From assembly GCA_946885425.1 (NCBI GenBank), contig CAMPGJ010000033.1, forward strand, positions 1 to 9,347: a stretch of 9,347 bases of DNA, read 5' to 3'. The position numbers and the translations under genes are program-made. The DNA comes from an uncultured bacterium. GTDB lineage: Bacteria; Patescibacteria; Microgenomatia; Levybacterales; UBA12049. This document shows, piece after piece, positions 5,821-9,347 of the stretch. Below the pieces are notes generated by a model that had not been told where the DNA came from, ran no database searches, and saw only the letters and a program-made list of their open reading frames with translations. Position 1 is the first letter of the stretch, and each line of letters starts with the position of its first letter.

Positions 5821-5880
5821 GAGTCGGACCCACTACCTTCTCCTTGGGAAGGAGACATTCTACCGGTGAACTACGCCCGC
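5809..5880 (-). tRNA. tRNA-Gly (anticodon CCC)
   Basis: Cloverleaf of 72 bases on the minus strand. The acceptor stem GCGGGCG/CGCCCGC pairs perfectly, with discriminator T. The D arm is GTTC/GAAT with loop ACCGGTA. The anticodon stem is TCTCC/GGAGA with loop TTCCCAA, anticodon CCC (5848-5846), which reads GGG. The variable loop has 5 bases. The T arm is GTGGG/CCCAT with loop TCCGACT. CCA is not encoded and must be added. The T-loop has C at position 55, where nearly all tRNAs have T. Part of the 3' end is duplicated downstream. Confidence 0.95.
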
Positions 5881-5892
5881 GCTACAGAGATC

Positions 5893-5921
5893 ATGATAGC
5901 ATAGAAATATCAAATATCCAA
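5893..5921 (-). promoter_or_regulatory. Likely tRNA-Gly promoter using a repeat unit as -35
   Basis: On the minus strand, TGC-TATCAT (hexamer 5898-5893) is an extended -10, and TTGGAT (5921-5916) lies 17 bases upstream. The -35 is one of the ATTGGAT heptamers of the neighbouring array. The tRNA begins 12 bases after the -10 box. Confidence 0.55.
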
Positions 5922-5950
5922 TTTCAAATATCCAATATCCAATATCCAAT
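5902..5950 (-). repeat. Heptamer array upstream of tRNA-Gly
   Basis: On the minus strand, seven units of exactly 7 bases: ATTGGAT three times, ATTTGAA, ATTGGAT, ATTTGAT, ATTTCTA. This is the same heptamer as GGATATT at 2441-2482, inverted. It abuts the REP-type pair at 5954 and overlaps the probable tRNA-Gly promoter. Confidence 0.85.
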
Positions 5951-5953
5951 AAT

Positions 5954-6035
5954 TTGTAGTGGCGCGATTTATCGCGATTTTAGAAATAGTAAGCATCGTC
6001 CTACTACTAAGGCGTCATGAATGCCGCCACTACAA
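5954..6035. mobile_element. 82 bp REP-pair (BIME-like) element with GTAG ends
   Basis: Perfect 11-base terminal inverted repeats: TTGTAGTGGCG at the left, CGCCACTACAA at the right. Each end carries GTAG next to a small palindrome: CGCGAT-TT-ATCGCG (5963-5976) on the left, and an imperfect palindrome around TCATGA (6011-6025) on the right. Palindromes preceded by GTAG and arranged as inverted pairs are the hallmark of REP/BIME sequences moved by RAYT (Y1-type) transposases in other bacteria. No such transposase lies in this window. Confidence 0.7.
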
Positions 6036-6100
6036 GCGCTAATCTTTTGAACATTTTTTATGTTCGATGTTTTTTATTACCCATAAGCTAGAGGTTAAAT

Positions 6101-6138
6101 ATGACTAATGGGACGATTAGGGACAAATAGGACAACTA
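6101..6138 (-). repeat. Period 9-10 array starting at the LysM gene stop
   Basis: On the minus strand, TAGTTGTCC, TATTTGTCCC, TAATCGTCCC, ATTAGTCAT. The first three bases are the TAG stop codon of the LysM gene. Beyond the array, 6036-6100 holds only a weak hairpin (GAACAT-TTTTT-ATGTTC, 6049-6065); I see nothing else there. Confidence 0.7.
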
Positions 6139-7062
6139 TTTATCTCGTGGGAGTGTGAGGGTGTTGCCTGGATGAATTATATCCGGATTCAGTAATTTGT
6201 TTGATGAAGCAATCTTTACCCATTGAAATCCATCAGCATAGGCACGAACTGCGATATCCCACAATGTATCACCTTGTACAATTTTGTACGTTTTACCGGT
6301 TATTTTGTTTGCTACAGCCACAGTAGGCGTGGGTGTAACCTTCGCAATCTGCTTCACAGGGGTTGGCGTAGCCTTTACAACAACCTTTGTTGGTTGAACA
6401 ACAGGCTTGGTCGGCTGCACGACGGTTGCTACCTTGGACTGAACCTTTGGAAGTACTAATGTATCCCCTTCATGAATATTATTTGGGTTGTTCAAATTAT
6501 TTACTCGGGCAATATCAACCCAATTGTAGCCACTCTTGTAGTTCTTTTCAGCAATACTCCACAGATTGTCGCCCTTGGCAACTTTATACGTCCCCTTACT
6601 TTCTACTTTTGCATCAGGTTTCTTTACCTTTGTAGGCACGGATGTAGGCTTTTTTGCTTTAGGGGCTTGCCCCGCGGAGCCTTGGCGAAGTGGGGTGGGT
6701 GTAACAGCTTTAGCCACGTATTTAGTCGGATTTACCTTAGCAACCTTCACAACAGTTGGGGTTGGAGTAACTTTCTTAACCACAGCAGTTGGCTTAACCG
6801 TAGGTGAATGCATTATTGTAACGGATGATTCTTTAGAAGGTGCCTTAGCCACGTTTGACGTGGTAGGGGTGGGTGTAATTTGAGCTATTTGCGTTTTTTG
6901 ATCTGGGGTAGCTGTTTTATTCTTGTTATGTACAAATGAAAGAAGCAAAACGGTAGACACGATAACAACAACGATACCTAATATCAGGCTCGTATATGAC
7001 TCTCCCAAGCGGAGAAAATCAAAAACACTTGATTCTTTTTCTTCAATAGGTTGTTTTGGCAT
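6136..7062 (-). CDS. Membrane-anchored protein with two LysM domains
   Basis: A 308-residue protein likely bound to the cell envelope. A short cytoplasmic N-terminus (1-22) is followed by one membrane helix (about 23-45, SYTSLILGIVVVIVSTVLLL) and no signal-peptidase-like end, so it should stay anchored with the C-terminus outside. Two LysM domains follow: 158-205 (TYKVAKGDNLWSIA ... HEGDTLVLP) and 258-305 (TYKIVQGDTLWDIA ... HPGNTLTLP). Both have the GD-x-LW-x-IA core that binds N-acetylglucosamine-containing glycans such as peptidoglycan. Linkers (45-157 and 206-257) are low-complexity Thr/Pro/Val/Lys with repeated TPTP. No catalytic domain is present, so it may be a wall-binding or spacer protein. 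Residues about 124-134 (PLRQGSAGQAP) come from an in-frame palindromic insertion. The mRNA appears to have a leader of about 57 bases, unlike the neighbours, and no Shine-Dalgarno sequence. Confidence 0.9.
   Translation of the reverse strand: MPKQPIEEKESSVFDFLRLGESYTSLILGIVVVIVSTVLLLSFVHNKNKTATPDQKTQIAQITPTPTTSNVAKAPSKESSVTIMHSPTVKPTAVVKKVTPTPTVVKVAKVNPTKYVAKAVTPTPLRQGSAGQAPKAKKPTSVPTKVKKPDAKVESKGTYKVAKGDNLWSIAEKNYKSGYNWVDIARVNNLNNPNNIHEGDTLVLPKVQSKVATVVQPTKPVVQPTKVVVKATPTPVKQIAKVTPTPTVAVANKITGKTYKIVQGDTLWDIAVRAYADGFQWVKIASSNKLLNPDIIHPGNTLTLPRDK
6662..6695. repeat. GC-rich palindromic element inside the LysM gene
   Basis: On the plus strand, GGGGC-TT-GCCCC (6662-6673) overlaps a nested palindrome: CCCCGC (6670-6675), GGA, GCC-TT-GGC (6679-6686), GAA, GTGGGG (6690-6695). 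It is much richer in GC than the surrounding linker and encodes a peptide (LRQGSAGQA) unlike the Thr/Pro/Val repeats on either side. The reading frame is kept. Confidence 0.65.
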
Positions 7063-7125
7063 AGTTTGTAAGCTTACTTGGACAGCTATACTAGTCTGAG
7101 GGGCAGAGGTTAAAAGTACTTAAGA

Positions 7126-7154
7126 AGTATACACTTTTTTTGTAAGAAGATCAA
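7126..7154 (-). promoter_or_regulatory. Likely promoter of the LysM gene
   Basis: On the minus strand, TTGATC (7154-7149), 17 bases, TATACT (7131-7126). The ATG is 63 bases further, so a leader of roughly 57 bases is expected. The leader contains GTAAGCTTAC, a 10-base palindrome, shortly before the start codon. Confidence 0.6.
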
Positions 7155-7213
7155 GAAAGCCGCAGAACTAACAGAACTGAAACGCAAAACTAATCAGAAA
7201 TTATTCGGAACCA

Positions 7214-7242
7214 TTGACGTATATACAATAATCTGGCATAAT
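7214..7242 (+). promoter_or_regulatory. tRNA-Asp promoter
   Basis: TTGACG (7214-7219), 17 bases, CATAAT (7237-7242) preceded by TGG, an extended -10. The tRNA starts 16 bases after the -10, giving a 5' leader of about 10 bases. Confidence 0.8.
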
Positions 7243-7258
7243 TAGGTTGTATTTATGG

Positions 7259-7332
7259 GGGGTGGTAGCTCAGTTGGTTAGAGCGCTTCCCTGTCACGGA
7301 AGAGGTCGCGAGTTCGAGTCTCGTTCATCCCG
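7259..7332 (+). tRNA. tRNA-Asp (anticodon GTC)
   Basis: 74-base cloverleaf. The acceptor GGGGTGG/TCATCCC has two G-T wobbles and discriminator G73, an aspartate identity base. The D arm is GCTC/GAGC, the anticodon stem CTTCC/GGAAG with loop CTGTCAC, anticodon GTC (7293-7295). The T arm is GCGAG/CTCGT with the standard loop TTCGAGT. CCA is not encoded. ATGGGG just upstream (7255-7260) is complementary to CCCCAT just downstream (7337-7342), so the precursor could carry an extended or shifted stem. Confidence 0.97.
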
Positions 7333-7392
7333 CATTCCCCATCTAATCTAGCCTCAACTTCTTATTTCTCACATCCAATCAAATCCATATTA

Positions 7393-7421
7393 TTGCACTC
7401 GCGTCAATCCTTTGCTAGACT
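7393..7421 (+). promoter_or_regulatory. Possible promoter upstream of polX
   Basis: TTGCAC (7393-7398, weak), 17 bases, TAGACT (7416-7421) preceded by TGC (extended -10). Six bases later an ATG (7428) opens a 20-codon frame that ends inside the palindromic element. polX itself begins about 124 bases downstream. It is the only promoter-like sequence I find for polX. Confidence 0.45.
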
Positions 7422-7457
7422 GGCTACATGAAGCATATGGCTGCCTTCATACACGTT

Positions 7458-7537
7458 CGTCATTCTGGCCGCGTCCAGAATCTCTTTTAAGAATAAATAT
7501 TATTTAATTAGCGATCCTGGACACGGCCAGGATGACG
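7458..7537. mobile_element. 80 bp paired-palindrome (MITE-like) element, copy 2
   Basis: Same design as 1928-2009: CGTCAT at one end, ATGACG at the other. The left palindrome is ATTCTGG-CCGCGT-CCAGAAT, the right palindrome ATCCTGG-ACACGG-CCAGGAT, with about 26 AT-rich bases between. The left half, with its flank, matches 1981-2010 exactly in inverted orientation. The right half is followed by GACG and six T, a terminator-like arrangement lying just before the polX start codon. Confidence 0.78.
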
Positions 7538-7551
7538 TTTTTTGAACCCTT

Positions 7552-9324
7552 ATGACTAACCAAGAAATTACTAAACTGTTTAGAAATGTTGCTGCTGCAT
7601 ACAGCATAAAAGACGAGAAAAAATACCGGTTCCAAATCATTGCATATCAGAAAGCAGCCGATACAATCGAACATCTGGCAACTGAACTGCATGAATTATA
7701 TAAAGAGGATAAACTAACAGGATTACCAGGTGTAGGTCCATCCATACAAGCGCATCTGGAAGAACTTTTCAAAACAGGTAAAGTAGCACGTTTTGAAGAA
7801 GTATTCGCAGATATTCCTCCGGCTGTCTTTCCGCTTCTGGACGTGCCTAGCTTTGGTCCTAAAAAAGCATTCAAGCTTGTATCTGAGTTCAAGCTTACCA
7901 ACCCGGATGCTGTCATTCAGGAGCTTATCCAGATAGCGACCGCTGGCAAAATCGCTACACTTCCCGGGTTTGGTGAAAAATCACAATCAGATATTCTGCG
8001 CGCATTTGATGAATACAGTCGCGGTAAAACAAAAACCGCTCGTATGGTGCTCCCCTATGCGACTGAACTCGCCCGCAAAATGATTGCATATCTCGAAGAG
8101 TGCCCGGCAGTGATCAGAGCTTCTACGCTCGGAAGCTTGCGGAGAAAAAGAGACACTGTAGGAGATATCGATATTGCAGTCGCAACTAATGATCCGAAAA
8201 TCGTGCTTGATCACTTCAATGCATATCAACATAAAGAACGTGTCATCGAACGCGGAGAGCAAACATCATCTATTCTTATATCTTCAGGGAAACAAGTAGA
8301 CCTTATGGTACAACCTCCAGAAGCCTTTGGAGCTCTTTTGCAGCACTTTACTGGTAGTAAAGCCCATAACGTGCATTTACGCTCATACGCCCTCTCAAAA
8401 GGCCTCTCATTGTCAGAGCACGGTATCAAACAGAAAGATGGGACAGATAAACTAGTAAAGATTGCCACAGAAGAAGATTTTTATAAAACGCTTGGCATGC
8501 AATGGGTTCCACCGGAAATACGCGAAGATACCGGTGAAATTGAGCTGGCTTTACAAAACAAGCTACCAAAGCTACTTGAGCTTTCAGATATTAAGGGTGA
8601 TTTTCATCTTCATTCCAGCTACCCTATCGAGCCTAGTCATGACATGGGACAAAGCTCTATGGAAGTCATGATTAAGCGAGCTCTTGAATTAAACTACAAA
8701 TATCTCGGATTTTCGGAACATAATCCGAGTGTCTCAAAACACACAAAAGAACAAACGCTTGAGCTCCTGAAGGTAAGGAGTACATTTATTGAACGACTAA
8801 GAAATAAGTACAAAAACGAAATTCAGATCTTTTCTCTCATGGAAACCGATATTTTTCCTAATGGTGAGCTGGCACTAGACGATGACGCGCTGGAGCTGCT
8901 GGACGGGACCATCGTTTCTGTTCATAGTACTTTTTCTATGGATAAAAAAACTATGACTGAACGTGTGCTCAAGGGGCTTTCTCATCCAAAAGCCAAAATT
9001 CTTGCCCATCCTACCGGCCGACTACTAAACCAACGCTCAGGATATGAGCTGGATTGGGATCAAATCTTTGATTTTTGCAAGAAAAACAATAAAGCTCTGG
9101 AGATCAATGCATGGCCGCTACGGTTAGATCTTCCTGACGCCCTAGTGCGTGAAGCAATCAAGCAAGGAGTAAAATGCATCATCGATACAGACAGCCATGA
9201 AGTAAGTCAGATGGATATGATGGAGTATGGAGTCTCTGTAGCAAGAAGAGGCTGGGCCACCCCACGTGACATTCTCAATGCAATGCCATATAATGAACTA
9301 AAGGCATGGTTTGCCATGCGATAG
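7552..9324 (+). CDS. polX: DNA polymerase X with C-terminal PHP domain
   Basis: Family-X DNA polymerases fill short gaps in base-excision repair; bacterial forms add a PHP domain with exonuclease or AP-site activity. The 590 residues show an N-terminal 8 kDa-like region with helix-hairpin-helix motifs TGLPGVGPSIQ (56-66) and VPSFGPKKA (98-106), then a third, TLPGFGEKSQ (136-145). The polymerase core has GSLRRKRDTVGDIDI (194-208, catalytic Asp205 and Asp207), VDLMV (third Asp, 250), and TGSKAHNVHLR (267-277). The PHP domain (about 348-575) has FHLH (His352, His354), EH (389-390), E431, SVHS (His458), HPTGR (486-490) and DTDSH (545-549). Oddities: the usual SDG after the H-x-H motif is replaced by a longer Pro/His-containing loop, motif 2 has Glu for Asp, and NANP reads NAWP. 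The ATG is backed by the conserved N-terminus and an in-frame TGA at 7543; there is no Shine-Dalgarno sequence. Confidence 0.95.
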   Translation: MTNQEITKLFRNVAAAYSIKDEKKYRFQIIAYQKAADTIEHLATELHELYKEDKLTGLPGVGPSIQAHLEELFKTGKVARFEEVFADIPPAVFPLLDVPSFGPKKAFKLVSEFKLTNPDAVIQELIQIATAGKIATLPGFGEKSQSDILRAFDEYSRGKTKTARMVLPYATELARKMIAYLEECPAVIRASTLGSLRRKRDTVGDIDIAVATNDPKIVLDHFNAYQHKERVIERGEQTSSILISSGKQVDLMVQPPEAFGALLQHFTGSKAHNVHLRSYALSKGLSLSEHGIKQKDGTDKLVKIATEEDFYKTLGMQWVPPEIREDTGEIELALQNKLPKLLELSDIKGDFHLHSSYPIEPSHDMGQSSMEVMIKRALELNYKYLGFSEHNPSVSKHTKEQTLELLKVRSTFIERLRNKYKNEIQIFSLMETDIFPNGELALDDDALELLDGTIVSVHSTFSMDKKTMTERVLKGLSHPKAKILAHPTGRLLNQRSGYELDWDQIFDFCKKNNKALEINAWPLRLDLPDALVREAIKQGVKCIIDTDSHEVSQMDMMEYGVSVARRGWATPRDILNAMPYNELKAWFAMR

Positions 9325-9347
9325 ATGTAGGATATATGATGTAGGAT
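9324..9347 (+). repeat. Heptamer array starting at the polX stop codon
   Basis: From the last base of the TAG stop: GATGTAG, GATATAT, GATGTAG, GAT, cut by the window edge. The period is exactly 7 over the visible 24 bases. This is another case of a short-period array joined to a stop codon. Confidence 0.65.

Noticed and set aside
5664..5858. N-terminal extension of the 172-residue gene to an ATG at 5858
   Set aside because: It overlaps tRNA-Gly and a palindromic insertion, its composition is unlike the rest, and the promoter lies downstream of it.
5809..5880. UGA-to-glycine recoding, as in Gracilibacteria
   Set aside because: The tRNA-Gly anticodon is CCC, not UCA, and every gene reads at full length without in-frame UGA. 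The absence of TGA stops among seven genes is too small a sample.
6049..6065. Intrinsic terminator GAACAT-TTTTT-ATGTTC with T-run at 6070-6075
   Set aside because: The T-run is on the plus strand, but no plus-strand gene lies upstream; on the minus strand no T-run follows. The stem is short and AT-rich.
6223..6883. Plus-strand frames opposite the LysM gene
   Set aside because: They are antisense shadows of the repetitive Thr/Pro linkers and resemble no known protein.
7428..7490. 20-codon gene starting 6 bases after a -10 box
   Set aside because: Not called as a gene: it runs into a mobile palindrome and has no similarity I recognise. It is kept only as part of the polX finding.

Overview
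The window looks like a chromosomal fragment of a small-genome, Patescibacteria/CPR-type bacterium, most likely Microgenomates-like (inference). The reasons are a shortened ribosomal protein L19 (95 residues), a divergent CTP synthase, a single-pass LysM protein with Thr-Pro-rich linkers, tRNAs without an encoded CCA, short genes of unknown function, and no Shine-Dalgarno sequence in front of any gene. The complete genes end in TAA (4) or TAG (3). No gene needs a recoded UGA.

Layout. On the minus strand, reading from right to left: a LysM membrane protein (6136-7062), tRNA-Gly(CCC) (5809-5880), an unknown 172-residue protein (5145-5663), CTP synthase pyrG (3240-4955), an unknown 203-residue protein (2521-3132), ribosomal protein L19 rplS (2054-2341), a YraN-family nuclease-like protein (1476-1850), and pyruvate kinase running off the left edge (1-1394). 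On the plus strand: tRNA-Asp(GTC) (7259-7332) and a DNA polymerase X with a PHP domain (7552-9324). The genes are housekeeping (glycolysis, pyrimidine nucleotides, translation, DNA repair) plus one cell-envelope protein. Most have their own promoter, so this is a row of single-gene units rather than an operon.

The unusual content lies between the genes. (1) Four genes (rplS, the 203-residue gene, pyrG, the 172-residue gene) have a sigma-70-type promoter whose -10 box ends only 5-8 bases before the start codon, which predicts leaderless mRNAs; yraN is nearly the same (11 bases). This geometry moves the start of the 172-residue gene to 5663 and so removes its apparent overlap with tRNA-Gly. (2) Short-period (7-10 base) degenerate tandem arrays sit at gene ends. 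In several cases the stop codon is itself part of the first repeat unit. (3) At least three mobile-looking palindromic families are present: two 80-82 bp elements made of paired palindromes, plus a solo half; one 82 bp GTAG-type REP pair; and short GC-rich palindromes, one lying in frame inside the LysM gene and another next to tRNA-Gly between 7-base direct repeats. I see no CRISPR array, transposase, phage or defence gene.
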